Positions 6,450 through 14,101 of a stretch of DNA of 32,734 nucleotides are shown here, in pieces. The stretch is from contig DEQO01000163.1 in the NCBI GenBank assembly GCA_002360495.1, positions 1 through 32,734 of the forward strand, written 5' to 3'. The position numbers and the translations under genes are program-made. The notes beneath the pieces are model-generated. The model searched no databases and was not told the DNA's origin. It was given only the letters and a program-made list of their open reading frames with translations. The DNA comes from Flavobacteriales bacterium UBA3364. Lineage in GTDB: Bacteria > Bacteroidota > Bacteroidia > Flavobacteriales_F > PHOS-HE28. Positions within the stretch are counted from its first letter, which is position 1, and every line of letters starts with the position of its first letter.

Positions 6450-7967
6450 TTGAAGGAGATCGTGCAAGACCGCCTGCTGCCCCCTGCTGTGCGGGCAATG
6501 ATCGAGGATCTGGCGCGACGCTTTGAACAGCGCCGGATCGATCTTCTGGCCCAGCGTGTGGCACGACGCCAGACACTGATGCAGGGGGCCGTGGCGCCCT
6601 TGTCCGAAACCGAAAACGTACGGCGCGCGGATTGGACCGTTGATCCGATACCGGAGTCGCTGCTGGAACGCCGGGTCGAGTTGATCGGGGGGGCCAGCCG
6701 GTCCGAGCTGATTACCGGACTGAACGCCGGTGCCAAGAGCTACATAGCCGACTTGTGGAACTTCACGGCGCAGGACACTTGGAGCATTCTTCGAGCGCAT
6801 CGGAGCCTGGCCGGTGCTTCAAGGCTGGAGTTGGCCTACCTGGATACGCGGGAGGGCAGGGTGCGCGTGAATCCATCCACGGCCACCCGTTTGATGATGG
6901 CCCCCAGGCCGTTGTACGTGCATGAGGCGGCTTTGCAAGTGGACGGGAACCCTGTTTCCGCAGCGCTTTTCGACCTTGGTTTGTTCCTGTTGGGCTGCGG
7001 GACCGACCTCCATGCCAGACAAGGTGGTATCTACCTCTACTTGCGCGACGTGCAGGGCCACTTGGAAGCCCGGCTCTGGGCCCGCATGATCGAAGAGCTG
7101 GAGGAAGCACTCTCCTTGCCGCGCGGTGCAGTGCGCGTTACGGTAATGATCGATACGATCGCCGGTGCACTCGAAGCCGACGAGATCCTGTTCGAACTGA
7201 TGCACCACTCGGCAGGTCTTTCGCTCGACCCACAAGGCTATGCCGCCGACCATATCGCCCTGTTCAACGGACCGGAACAGCCAGTGCTACCGGACCGGGA
7301 GACCATCGGATTGAATGCGCCCTTCTTGCGTGCTTTGAGCCTGAGCATCATCGGCATCTGCCACCGCCGGCGATGCCACGCGATGGGTGCACCCTCGTTC
7401 GTACTGCCTTCGCTCGACCACGACCGCGTGAAGGCCGAGTACCTGGAAATGCTCGCGGACAAGGAACGTGAAGCGGTCGACGGGCATGATGGCACCCTCG
7501 TGGTACACGAGGACATGGTGAACGCATCGATGGTCGAATTCAACAAGAGCATGCCGCGTGCCCACCAGATGAACTACCAGCGCACGGACAACATCCAGCC
7601 GAGCGACCTGGTACGACATCCTGAAGGTGCACTGACTGTCGACAGTTTGAAGAGCTGCCTGCGAACGACGCTGCGGAGCTTGATGCAACGGGAGGAAGGC
7701 AAGGGCTGGGTGATACAGGGCGGAAGGGTCCACGATCGGTCGTCGGTACAACTGGCGATGCGCACGCTCTGGCAATGGAACCACAGCAAACACGGCAACA
7801 TCACCGCGACGAATTTCCCTGTCACAGGTGACCTGATCAAATTCATGTTGAAGAAGGAAGCCGACAAGATGTTCGAAGTCTCCGATCCGATCATCAAGAA
7901 ACAGGTGGATCGTGCGATGAGCTACATCATCGAACAGGCCACAGGCGGGACCGTCCCGATGATCTAG
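6450..7967 (+). CDS. Malate synthase A-like protein with altered active site
   Basis: 505 residues matching malate synthase A along its length (glyoxylate shunt: glyoxylate + acetyl-CoA to malate). Shared landmarks include the start region IVQDRLLPPAV, GLNAGAKSYIAD (90-101), DEIL, NGHDGT-like GHDGT (345-349) and MRTLWQW (437-443). The active site departs from the family. The Glu metal ligand in the usual ETLPA is Asp235 in IDTIAG. The Asp ligand in the usual GRWDYI is Gly263 in PQGYAA. The usual ADFEDS is ADLWNF. The catalytic-base Asp appears kept (Asp429). It could be an inactive or re-purposed paralogue. No isocitrate lyase is adjacent; alkB lies 116 bp upstream. The start is a TTG at 6450; no in-frame ATG was seen nearby, so the N-terminus is uncertain. 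Confidence 0.85.
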   Translation: MKEIVQDRLLPPAVRAMIEDLARRFEQRRIDLLAQRVARRQTLMQGAVAPLSETENVRRADWTVDPIPESLLERRVELIGGASRSELITGLNAGAKSYIADLWNFTAQDTWSILRAHRSLAGASRLELAYLDTREGRVRVNPSTATRLMMAPRPLYVHEAALQVDGNPVSAALFDLGLFLLGCGTDLHARQGGIYLYLRDVQGHLEARLWARMIEELEEALSLPRGAVRVTVMIDTIAGALEADEILFELMHHSAGLSLDPQGYAADHIALFNGPEQPVLPDRETIGLNAPFLRALSLSIIGICHRRRCHAMGAPSFVLPSLDHDRVKAEYLEMLADKEREAVDGHDGTLVVHEDMVNASMVEFNKSMPRAHQMNYQRTDNIQPSDLVRHPEGALTVDSLKSCLRTTLRSLMQREEGKGWVIQGGRVHDRSSVQLAMRTLWQWNHSKHGNITATNFPVTGDLIKFMLKKEADKMFEVSDPIIKKQVDRAMSYIIEQATGGTVPMI

Positions 7968-7982
7968 CAGACCGCTGCCCGT

Positions 7983-7990
7983 TATCTTGG
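7983..7990 (+). promoter_or_regulatory. Possible -7 box of the DUF551 gene
   Basis: TATCTTGG, 6 bases before the ATG at 7997. Fits TAnnTTnG. Confidence 0.4.
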
Positions 7991-7996
7991 GCGCCC

Positions 7997-8269
7997 ATGG
8001 CCGCATGGATCCCAGTTTCTGAACGCCTGCCGGAGGATGGTCAGCGTGTGTTGTGCCATCTTCCGAAGAACGACGTCTATCTACCCGGCAAGTCCGGTGC
8101 GATGGAAACCCGCAATGTGGTGGTGCTGCGTTTCGCCTGCGATTTCTTCCTGAAGAACCCCAGCAAGACCGGGTACAATGGAAGTCCGCATTTCTGGCTC
8201 GGGGAAGGGACCAGCAACCGCTTCTTCGCGGACGTCACCCATTGGATGCCGCTTCCAGAGGTACCTTGA
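7997..8269 (+). CDS. DUF551 domain protein (90 aa)
   Basis: 90 residues covering essentially the whole DUF551 family. It opens with WIPVSERLPEDGQRVL and ends with VTHWMPLPEVP, the two hallmark blocks of the family. DUF551 proteins are small, cytoplasmic and of unknown function, often found in phage or accessory DNA. Nothing else here suggests a prophage. It follows the malate synthase-like gene by 29 bp but has its own box. A hairpin without T run (GGTGCCG/CGGCACC, 8281-8305) lies just downstream. Confidence 0.85.
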   Translation: MAAWIPVSERLPEDGQRVLCHLPKNDVYLPGKSGAMETRNVVVLRFACDFFLKNPSKTGYNGSPHFWLGEGTSNRFFADVTHWMPLPEVP

Positions 8270-8351
8270 ATGCGGTGCAAGGTGCCGGTCCGATGGAACG
8301 GCACCATGCACAGCTGATCCAGCAGCGGACCGATAAGGCCCACCGGAACAT

Positions 8352-8381
8352 AAAAAGGTGCAAGTCGCTCGGACTTGCACC
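8352..8381 (-). terminator. Rho-independent terminator of the FKBP gene
   Basis: Perfect 10-bp stem GGTGCAAGTC / GACTTGCACC with a 5-base loop, followed on the minus strand by five T. It lies 36 bp after the FKBP stop. Confidence 0.88.
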
Positions 8382-8417
8382 TTCCCATGTTGCACCGTCA
8401 TGCGGCGCGGATCGCGG

Positions 8418-9122
8418 TTACTTCACGATCTCCAGCAATTCCACCTCGAAAATGAGGGTGCTATTGCCGGGGATGCTGCCGCCTGGGCCGCCCGAGGGGC
8501 CGTAGGCGAGGTCACTTGGAATGAAGAGCTTCCATTTGCTGCCGGTGGGCATCAGTTGCAGGCCTTCCACCCATCCGCGGATCACTTGGCCGACGCCGAA
8601 GACCGCTGGTTCGCCGCGTTCCACCGAGCTATCGAACACCTTACCATCGATCAACGTGCCGGTGTAGTGGACCTTCACCTGATCGGTCTCAGTGGGTTTG
8701 GGACCAGTGCCCATCGTGATCACCTCATACTGCAGCCCGCTTGGCGTGGTGACCACCCCGGCACGCTTGCCGTTCTCGGCCAGGAAGGTCTCACCGGCCA
8801 CGCGGTTCACTTCACCAGCGGCCTGCTCTTCGGCCTGACGCTTGGCCTGCATCTTCATCATGTAGCCTTGCATAACGGCCTGGAGCTTATCTGCCTCGAT
8901 CTTCACGGCGCTGTCCAACCCGTCCTGCAGGCCCATGGCCATGAGGTCCACATTGAGCGAATCCATCTTGGAGCGCTTGAGGTTGGCACCGATATCGGCA
9001 CCAATGGCATAGCTCACCGAATCGATGGTGCTTTTCATCTCGGTATTGCGGGCCTTCTGGCCTTGGGAACAAGCGCTGAGGAGGGTCATCGCCAGCGCGG
9101 CGGAAAGGAAACGGACGGTCAT
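8418..9122 (-). CDS. FKBP-type peptidyl-prolyl cis-trans isomerase, lipoprotein
   Basis: 234 residues. It isomerises X-Pro bonds and helps fold exported proteins. A lipoprotein signal is clear: hydrophobic segment followed by LLSAC with Cys18. Next comes an FKBP N-terminal dimerisation domain (about 28-120, helical, SVSYAIGADIG motif), then the FKBP catalytic domain (about 130-234) with VKVHYTGTLIDGKVFDSS, GQVIRGWVEGL and SDLAYG. This FkpA/Mip-like layout points to a periplasmic, membrane-anchored chaperone. The ATG at 9122 is chosen over a longer frame because it begins the signal peptide and because TACCTTCG lies 18 bases upstream. It stands alone with its own promoter and terminator. Confidence 0.95.
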   Translation of the reverse strand: MTVRFLSAALAMTLLSACSQGQKARNTEMKSTIDSVSYAIGADIGANLKRSKMDSLNVDLMAMGLQDGLDSAVKIEADKLQAVMQGYMMKMQAKRQAEEQAAGEVNRVAGETFLAENGKRAGVVTTPSGLQYEVITMGTGPKPTETDQVKVHYTGTLIDGKVFDSSVERGEPAVFGVGQVIRGWVEGLQLMPTGSKWKLFIPSDLAYGPSGGPGGSIPGNSTLIFEVELLEIVK

Positions 9123-9140
9123 GTTTGTTGCAATGGGGCG

Positions 9141-9148
9141 CGAAGGTA
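9141..9148 (-). promoter_or_regulatory. -7 promoter box of the FKBP gene
   Basis: TACCTTCG on the minus strand, 18 bases before the ATG at 9122. Confidence 0.45.
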
Positions 9149-9238
9149 AGGTTCTGTGGATATGTGCCTTATGGAACGTCCGGGATCCACACCACCGGCT
9201 TTGCCCCCATGCGCGGGACACATGACGGAGGATGCCCA

Positions 9239-10039
9239 TCAACCCAGTACCCGGTCCAAGAGGCGCTGGTAACGCGGGAACCGGCCTAGATCACTGTGAT
9301 GTCCCTTGGGGAAGGTGATCATCTCACGATCCACGCTGGTCGGGACCAAGGAGTAAAGCCGCAGGGCACTGGCGTAGGGGACCACGTTGTCACGCCTGCC
9401 GTGCAGGATGTAGACCGGGCAGGTGACGCGCTTGATCGCGATATCATTGCGGAACGGATACCGGAGCAGGAGGCGGTACGGCAGCAGGGGCAGGTAATTC
9501 ATGGCGACCTCGTACAGATCGGCGAACGGCGTTTCCAAGATCAGCATGCGGGGCCTATGATGGGCCGCCAGGGGCGTAGCGATACCACTGCCCAGGGATC
9601 GGCCGAAGATCACGATGTCGTTTTCCTTCCATCGCCCAAGAAGCGAACCGTACCAAGCCTCAGCGTCAGCGTGGAGGACTGCTTCGCTCAGGTCACCGGT
9701 ACTCTTCCCGTAGCCGCGGGGATCCGGCATCAGGACATCATAACCCAATTTCACGAAACGTTGCGCGTACTTCCCCCAGCGACGTACGCTGCCGGTGTTG
9801 CCGTGGAAATAGATCACCACTCCGCGCGGTGCTTCGGCCTTGAAATACAAAGCGTGCACTTCAGCGCCATCCGGGCGATCGAGGAAACGCTCGTCGAAAG
9901 GCGCTTGGAACTTGTAGCGATAATTCCGCGATGTGCGGAACCGGATGAAGATGAATCGCTCCTGGAAAAGCGCGTAGAACAAGCACAAGCCCGTGTAGCC
10001 CAGGACCAATACGCACAGGAAAACCAACAACCACCACAT
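9239..10039 (-). CDS. Membrane-anchored alpha/beta hydrolase (BEM46/ABHD13-like)
   Basis: 266 residues. One N-terminal membrane helix (about 2-24, rich in L, V and W) is followed by an alpha/beta hydrolase domain. Visible elements are the oxyanion region YFHGNTG (77-83), nucleophile elbow GRSLGSG with Ser148, Asp217 in HGRRDNVVP and His247/248 in KGHHSD. This set matches the BEM46/ABHD13 group of serine hydrolases, whose substrates are mostly unknown; esters or lysophospholipids are plausible. The ATG at 10039 puts the membrane helix at the N-terminus and lies 7 bases after an exact -7 box. The gene is divergent from the small outer-membrane-type gene, 50 bp away. Confidence 0.9.
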   Translation of the reverse strand: MWWLLVFLCVLVLGYTGLCLFYALFQERFIFIRFRTSRNYRYKFQAPFDERFLDRPDGAEVHALYFKAEAPRGVVIYFHGNTGSVRRWGKYAQRFVKLGYDVLMPDPRGYGKSTGDLSEAVLHADAEAWYGSLLGRWKENDIVIFGRSLGSGIATPLAAHHRPRMLILETPFADLYEVAMNYLPLLPYRLLLRYPFRNDIAIKRVTCPVYILHGRRDNVVPYASALRLYSLVPTSVDREMITFPKGHHSDLGRFPRYQRLLDRVLG

Positions 10040-10046
10040 CGCCTCG

Positions 10047-10054
10047 CAAAGGTA
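10047..10054 (-). promoter_or_regulatory. -7 promoter box of the alpha/beta hydrolase gene
   Basis: TACCTTTG on the minus strand, an exact TAnnTTTG, ending 7 bases before the ATG. Predicts a leaderless or nearly leaderless mRNA. Confidence 0.55.
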
Positions 10055-10078
10055 CCGGGGAGAGCAGGGCGGAAGGTG

Positions 10079-10086
10079 CATCTTTG
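10079..10086 (+). promoter_or_regulatory. Possible -7 box of the small outer-membrane-type gene
   Basis: CATCTTTG, one mismatch to TAnnTTTG, 3 bases before GTG 10090. It overlaps the alternative TTG start at 10084, which is why GTG is preferred. Confidence 0.35.
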
Positions 10087-10089
10087 GGT

Positions 10090-10701
10090 GTGCGCTTCAA
10101 GATCGACCTCGCCCTGTTGTTCGGCCTGTTGTTTCCTCCTTCGGCCGCCGCACAGGCCGTGGAAGCGAGGCATCTGGTGATGTCCGTGGGTGGTGGGGCA
10201 GGAATGCTGAATATGGCCAGCGACGATGCCGACCTGGCCGATCAAGGTGTGGAAAGCGGTGCACTGCGCTTCGCCTTCGGATACGCCTTCTCGCCTCGCT
10301 GGTCCTTGGGGATCCATTACGATCGCATTGGTACGGCCTACCACGGAGGGATCTTGGAACACCTTCATGTGACCAATTATCTGGTTGAAGGGACCTACCG
10401 GCCATGGGTCGGACAACGCGCAATGGCGGAATGCACCTTCGGGGTCGGCGCATCCGTGCTGGCCTTGTTCCCGTACGGAGCCCGTTTGCCATACACGGGC
10501 AATGGAGCCACGGTCTCCGTTGGAGTGCGCTATGGGCACATGATCACCCACACCCTCGGCTTCTTCGCGGCAGCCGACCACGCCGCCTCCAGCAGCAATG
10601 CCCTTGAGGTGAACGGTGGCGTGGTCGACCCGGACGGCACTGCCACACACGTACAATGGAACAGCCAGCGTATCACCGCCGGGATGCTGGTCCGTTTCTA
10701 G
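10090..10701 (+). CDS. Probable outer-membrane beta-barrel protein (203 aa)
   Basis: 203 residues with a cleavable signal peptide (FKIDLALLFGLLFPPSAAAQA). The mature part alternates polar and hydrophobic residues in strand-like runs (LRFAFGYAFSPRWSLGIHY, ATVSVGVRYGHMITHTLGFF) and ends in GMLVRF, a terminal aromatic residue typical of outer-membrane barrels. The size suits an 8-stranded OmpA/OmpW-like barrel. No periplasmic domain follows. The specific function is not recognised. The GTG start gives a normal signal peptide; TTG 10084 would add two residues. It converges with the J-domain gene, 64 bp away. Confidence 0.75.
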   Translation: MRFKIDLALLFGLLFPPSAAAQAVEARHLVMSVGGGAGMLNMASDDADLADQGVESGALRFAFGYAFSPRWSLGIHYDRIGTAYHGGILEHLHVTNYLVEGTYRPWVGQRAMAECTFGVGASVLALFPYGARLPYTGNGATVSVGVRYGHMITHTLGFFAAADHAASSSNALEVNGGVVDPDGTATHVQWNSQRITAGMLVRF

Positions 10702-10765
10702 ATGTGACGCCATCCGGCCGTGGCGCGCCGCCCATCCACTGCCTGCAAGGATGGATACCTTGGAC

Positions 10766-11518
10766 CTATTTCATGCCGCGCTTACGCTGGATGGTCTCGT
10801 AGGCCTCCTGCACCTTCTTGAATTTCTCCCCTGCCGCCTTCTGAACTTCTTCACCGAGCTGGGCCACCTTGTCCGGATGGAACTTCATGGCCATGCGCCG
10901 GTAGGCCTTCTTCACTTCCTCGTCACTGGCATCGGCACCGATCTCCAGTATCTGGTAGGCACTGGTGGGATCGGCCGTTCGGAACATGGCGCTAAGGGAG
11001 CCGAGGTCCTTGTCGTTGATGCCCAGGTCATGGGCCATGCGCTTGAGCAGATCGAACTCGGACCGATCAACGGCACCATCGGCGTGTGCCAGACCGATGA
11101 GGTAGTGCATCAACTGCAGGCGCACTGGATGCGGCATGTTGTGCCGGATCTGCTCGCAGACCTGGTGGATGGGGATATCGCGTTTCAACACATCGCGCAG
11201 GACGATCAGCAGCTGCTGCGCCTGAAGCGTTCCGAATTGCCGAGAGAAGAAACGGCGTACACTGTCCAGTTCGCCTTGGGTTACCCGGCCATCGGCCTTC
11301 ATCAGTGCGGCGATGAGCACCACCAGGCTCATGGTGAGATCCCCCCCGGTGGTGGCATGGTCACTTCCATGCACGCGGCGTTGCTGCTCCACCGGCGGAT
11401 CTTCCGCAGGTCCTTGCATGTGGTCCAACATGGCCCCCACTGCGAAACCGACAAGGCCACCGATGGGTCCACCGAAAGCCCATCCCAGGCCCCCTCCGAT
11501 CCATTTACTGAAACTCAT
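10766..11518 (-). CDS. TerB/DnaJ-domain co-chaperone (DjlA-like)
   Basis: 250 residues. A glycine-rich hydrophobic N-terminus (about 8-30) may associate with the membrane. A TerB-like helical domain follows (about 58-175; LVVLIAALMKADGRVTQGE and LAHADGAVD). A C-terminal J domain (about 185-248) carries the essential HPD at 214-216, so it should stimulate DnaK ATPase activity. The order, hydrophobic segment plus TerB plus J domain, is that of DjlA. A TAGCTTGA box lies 7 bases upstream of the ATG. The gene is 22 bp downstream of the TPM operon on the same strand, so it may be expressed both with that operon and from its own promoter. Confidence 0.92.
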   Translation of the reverse strand: MSFSKWIGGGLGWAFGGPIGGLVGFAVGAMLDHMQGPAEDPPVEQQRRVHGSDHATTGGDLTMSLVVLIAALMKADGRVTQGELDSVRRFFSRQFGTLQAQQLLIVLRDVLKRDIPIHQVCEQIRHNMPHPVRLQLMHYLIGLAHADGAVDRSEFDLLKRMAHDLGINDKDLGSLSAMFRTADPTSAYQILEIGADASDEEVKKAYRRMAMKFHPDKVAQLGEEVQKAAGEKFKKVQEAYETIQRKRGMK

Positions 11519-11525
11519 AGGACGA

Positions 11526-11533
11526 TCAAGCTA
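11526..11533 (-). promoter_or_regulatory. Possible -7 box of the DjlA-like gene
   Basis: TAGCTTGA on the minus strand, 7 bases before the ATG at 11518. It matches in TAnnTT but not in the final G. Confidence 0.3.
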
Positions 11534-11540
11534 CCATCGA

Positions 11541-12362
11541 TCACCAACTCCCCCCGGCCCCACCGCCACCGAAACTCCCGCCACCGAAACCACCGAAGCC
11601 TCCTCCACCCCCACCGAAACCACCTCCTCCTCGCCCCCCGAAACCACCACCAGGAAAGCCACTGGTCCAGCGGCCGCGGTGACGTTGGTCCATCTGGTTC
11701 AGAAGCCACATGGCGGTCCAGAAGTCGACGTTATTGGTGGCCGCATAGCGCCGCACCCGGCCCCGCCAAGCGAACACAATGGTACCAAGGAAGAGCGCCA
11801 GAACGATGAGCGCCGGCCATGGGAAGCTCCTCTTGCCGTAGCTCTTTTCATTGAACTCGCCCTTGGCCATGGCCATGAGCATATCGGTGGCGCGATCGAC
11901 ACCACCGGCATAGTTCCCCTGTTTGAAGTTCGGGATCACGGTGCCCTCGATCACTTGCCTGGCGCGCAGATCGGGTATCGCACCTTCCAGACCGTAGCCT
12001 GTTGCGATAAAGACCTTGCGCTCACCGGGTGTGCCATTGGGCTTGATGAGGAAAACGATTCCATTATCGAAACCGGCTTTCCCGATGCCCCATTTCTCCC
12101 CGATATCGAAGGCCAGGTCGGACTCCGGCAGGCCGCACAGCGTGTCCACCACGATCACCAGCAAGCGGTTGCTGGTTCCACGGGCGAACTGGACCAACTT
12201 GGCGTTGAGCTGTTGTTCCTCCGAGTGGGACAGGAATTCCGTGAACTGCCAGACCAGGCGGTCCTGTTGCTCCTTGGGCGGTGGTACAAGGGCACAATCG
12301 AAGTGTGCGGCGGACAGGGTCCCCACGAAAAGGACCGCAGGAAGGAAGGCCCACTGCTTCAT
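11541..12362 (-). CDS. TPM-domain membrane protein, YgcG-like, with Gly-rich tail
   Basis: 273 residues: an N-terminal signal or anchor segment (about 1-20), a TPM domain (about 35-165, including DNGIVFLI and the nearby FIATGYGLEGAIPD), one membrane helix (about 185-203), and a C-terminal tail of almost pure Gly with Phe and Ser. This is the standard YgcG/TPM_phosphatase layout. TPM proteins are linked to envelope and photosystem maintenance; a phosphatase activity is claimed for some members, so the reaction is uncertain. Its ATG overlaps the stop of the upstream TPM gene by 4 bp (ATGA), which indicates translational coupling in the lemA operon. The Gly-rich tail is typical of the family. 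Confidence 0.92.
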   Translation of the reverse strand: MKQWAFLPAVLFVGTLSAAHFDCALVPPPKEQQDRLVWQFTEFLSHSEEQQLNAKLVQFARGTSNRLLVIVVDTLCGLPESDLAFDIGEKWGIGKAGFDNGIVFLIKPNGTPGERKVFIATGYGLEGAIPDLRARQVIEGTVIPNFKQGNYAGGVDRATDMLMAMAKGEFNEKSYGKRSFPWPALIVLALFLGTIVFAWRGRVRRYAATNNVDFWTAMWLLNQMDQRHRGRWTSGFPGGGFGGRGGGGFGGGGGGFGGFGGGSFGGGGAGGSW

Positions 12363-12808
12363 GACCGGCCGAAACTGATCTCATTGGACAACTCGTCACG
12401 GTCGTCCTGCTTCAACGGGAAGTCGCTGACGAGCTTCTCTCCCACCATGTGCACGGCCTCGCACAACCCATCGGCATGGCGACCGGCCGCAAGGTGCAGC
12501 TTCAGCACCCCCACCACATCGGTCCAGAATCCATCGGGTACGACAGCGTTGATGCCTGCATCGCCGATCACTGCCACTTTACGGTCCGCGACGGAGAGAT
12601 AGATGAGCACCCCGTTCCGGTCCCGGGTCCGGTGCATGCCGAGTTCCTCGAAGATGAAGGCCGCATGGTCCAGCACCTCATCCTCGATATGGTCCTCCAG
12701 ATGGACGCGGATCTCGCCGGACGTTCGCTTCTCAGCGGCACCGATCGCACCCTTGACGCGTTCGCGTTCAGCGGTGCTCAGGAAATCCTCGGCAGCGAGC
12801 ACGCTCAC
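12359..12808 (-). CDS. Short TPM-domain protein (second TPM of the lemA operon)
   Basis: 149 residues, a single TPM domain with no signal peptide, membrane helix or Gly-rich tail. Motifs include TSGEIRVHLED, DRNGVLIYLSVADRKVAVIGDAGIN and a C-terminal helical region. It starts with GTG at 12808, overlapping the lemA stop by 4 bp (GTGA), and ends overlapping the next TPM gene by 4 bp. This short soluble form next to a long YgcG-like form after lemA is a common Bacteroidota arrangement. The function is unknown, presumably working with LemA and the longer TPM protein at the membrane. Confidence 0.9.
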   Translation of the reverse strand: MSVLAAEDFLSTAERERVKGAIGAAEKRTSGEIRVHLEDHIEDEVLDHAAFIFEELGMHRTRDRNGVLIYLSVADRKVAVIGDAGINAVVPDGFWTDVVGVLKLHLAAGRHADGLCEAVHMVGEKLVSDFPLKQDDRDELSNEISFGRS

Positions 12809-13395
12809 TTGAACGAGATGTCGGGCGCGTTCTCCGTGCCTTCCTGTGCTTCGAAGTAGCCCTTCTCGGCAAAGCCGAACATACCGGCCAGCATGTTGCC
12901 TGGGAAGCGCTTGATCCGGGTGTTGAAATCGCGCGCCACATCGTTGTACTTGCGTCGTTCCACACCGATGCGGTTCTCCATGCCTTCGTATTGCACCTGG
13001 AAATCCTGGAAGCCTTTCACGGCCTTCAGTTCAGGATAGCGCTCCACGGTGACCATCAACCGGGACAACGCCCCGCTGAACTGGTCCTGTGCGGCCTGGA
13101 ACTCCTTGATCTTGTCCGGTGTGAGGTTGGTGGGATCGACCGTGACGCTGGTCGCCTTGGCGCGAGCCTCGATCACGCCGGTCAAGGTTTCCTTCTCGAA
13201 GTCCGCAGCTCCTTTCACGATCTCGACCAGGTTCTTGGTCTTATCGGCACGCAGCTGGTAGGCGTTCTCCACATTGCTCCATTGCTTGGTCACGTCCTCG
13301 TTCAAGCCGACGGAACCGTTGTAGAAGCTCATGGCCCATAGCGCTATCATGGCAATGGCACCAAGGAGGACAAGTGGAACGAGGTATTTTCTCAT
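12805..13395 (-). CDS. lemA: LemA family protein
   Basis: 196 residues with one N-terminal membrane helix (about 4-22) and a long helical coiled domain, the LemA fold. Typical blocks are VTKQWSNVENAYQLRADKT, NLVEIVKGAADFEKETL and RKYNDVARDFNTRIKRFPGN. LemA proteins are conserved membrane-anchored proteins often encoded beside TPM proteins or HtpX-type metalloproteases. The molecular role is unclear. ATG 13395 is chosen to put the membrane helix at the N-terminus; the longer frame to 13461 adds a non-conserved basic stretch. It is the first gene of a three-gene overlapping operon and has a TACCTTCG box 26 bases upstream. Confidence 0.95.
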   Translation of the reverse strand: MRKYLVPLVLLGAIAMIALWAMSFYNGSVGLNEDVTKQWSNVENAYQLRADKTKNLVEIVKGAADFEKETLTGVIEARAKATSVTVDPTNLTPDKIKEFQAAQDQFSGALSRLMVTVERYPELKAVKGFQDFQVQYEGMENRIGVERRKYNDVARDFNTRIKRFPGNMLAGMFGFAEKGYFEAQEGTENAPDISFK

Positions 13396-13421
13396 GTGAA
13401 GGTGGTGGTTTGTAGGCCGCA

Positions 13422-13429
13422 CGAAGGTA
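13422..13429 (-). promoter_or_regulatory. -7 promoter box of the lemA operon
   Basis: TACCTTCG on the minus strand, 26 bases before the lemA ATG. Confidence 0.45.
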
Positions 13430-13527
13430 CGTCCACTGCGACGACCGCTCTTGTCAAGCAACGTGCCAACGGTCGCAGGCTGTCAGGCTGGCAGCGACGG
13501 CGTAATTCGCACCTTCGCCGCGAGCCG

Positions 13528-14100
13528 ATGCCCTACCTGGATGAGCACGCACATTTGACGCCGGCCACGGTACGGTTGCTGCACGCCGTATCCAGGGTAC
13601 CGATACGGCTGTTGAAGGATTGCAAGGTTTATCCGGCGGGACGCAATTGGCTGCGGTTCCCTTGGTATTCCAAGCGCAGTGGCGGTGGTGCGGTGGCCAT
13701 TGTGGACAGGATCCACGCCAGTGACCGATTCTTCGTGGAGATCGGGAATGACACCAGCTTCCTATTGCTCCTGGCGCACGAAGTGGGGCACCTGCCCCAT
13801 GCCGAGAACTATCCAGCTTCCACCTTGGGCAGGACGCGTTTCGTTCTCTGGGCGACCTGGCAGTATGCCCTCTCCCTCTTGCGAAACGGTAAGCGGTGGC
13901 ACCGCAAAGCGCGCATGGAGCAGGAAGCCGAGCGCGGACGTTGGGTTTTGCGCCAGCTCCTGGCAAGCAGCGGAGATGCGGCAGCGAAGGAACTCCTGGG
14001 CCTTGTGCACACCAACAGGACCGCCGCCGTCGGCGAATGGCTGGCAGCGCGTTCGTCGACCATTGAACGGCTCCACGCCGAGTATCCGGGTTGGCAGTAG
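13528..14100 (+). CDS. HExxH-containing protein, putative zinc metallopeptidase (190 aa)
   Basis: 190 residues without signal peptide. A HEVGH motif (84-88) sits in a hydrophobic helix (FLLLLAHEVGHLPHAE), the form of a gluzincin zinc site. Possible third ligands are glutamates in MEQEAERGRW (about 130-139), which resembles the ExxA helix of ImmA/IrrE or M48-type peptidases. The C-terminal part is helical. The exact family is not recognised. ATG 13528 is chosen; the longer frame from 13396 overlaps the lemA promoter. It is divergent from lemA-TPM-TPM, and LemA is often encoded next to HtpX-type HExxH proteases, so a functional link is possible. It ends 1 bp before the convergent T9SS gene. Confidence 0.75.
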   Translation: MPYLDEHAHLTPATVRLLHAVSRVPIRLLKDCKVYPAGRNWLRFPWYSKRSGGGAVAIVDRIHASDRFFVEIGNDTSFLLLLAHEVGHLPHAENYPASTLGRTRFVLWATWQYALSLLRNGKRWHRKARMEQEAERGRWVLRQLLASSGDAAAKELLGLVHTNRTAAVGEWLAARSSTIERLHAEYPGWQ

Positions 14101-14101
14101 C

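Noticed and set aside
6428..6500. ATG at 6428 as start of the malate synthase-like gene
   Set aside because: It is in another reading frame and would need a frameshift.
8358..9149. 263-codon forward frame opposite the FKBP gene
   Set aside because: It is histidine-rich antisense of a clear FKBP gene; long antisense frames are common at this GC content.
10616..12602. Long forward frames opposite the DjlA and TPM genes
   Set aside because: Proline-, histidine- and threonine-rich shadows of well-supported genes, including of the Gly-rich tail.
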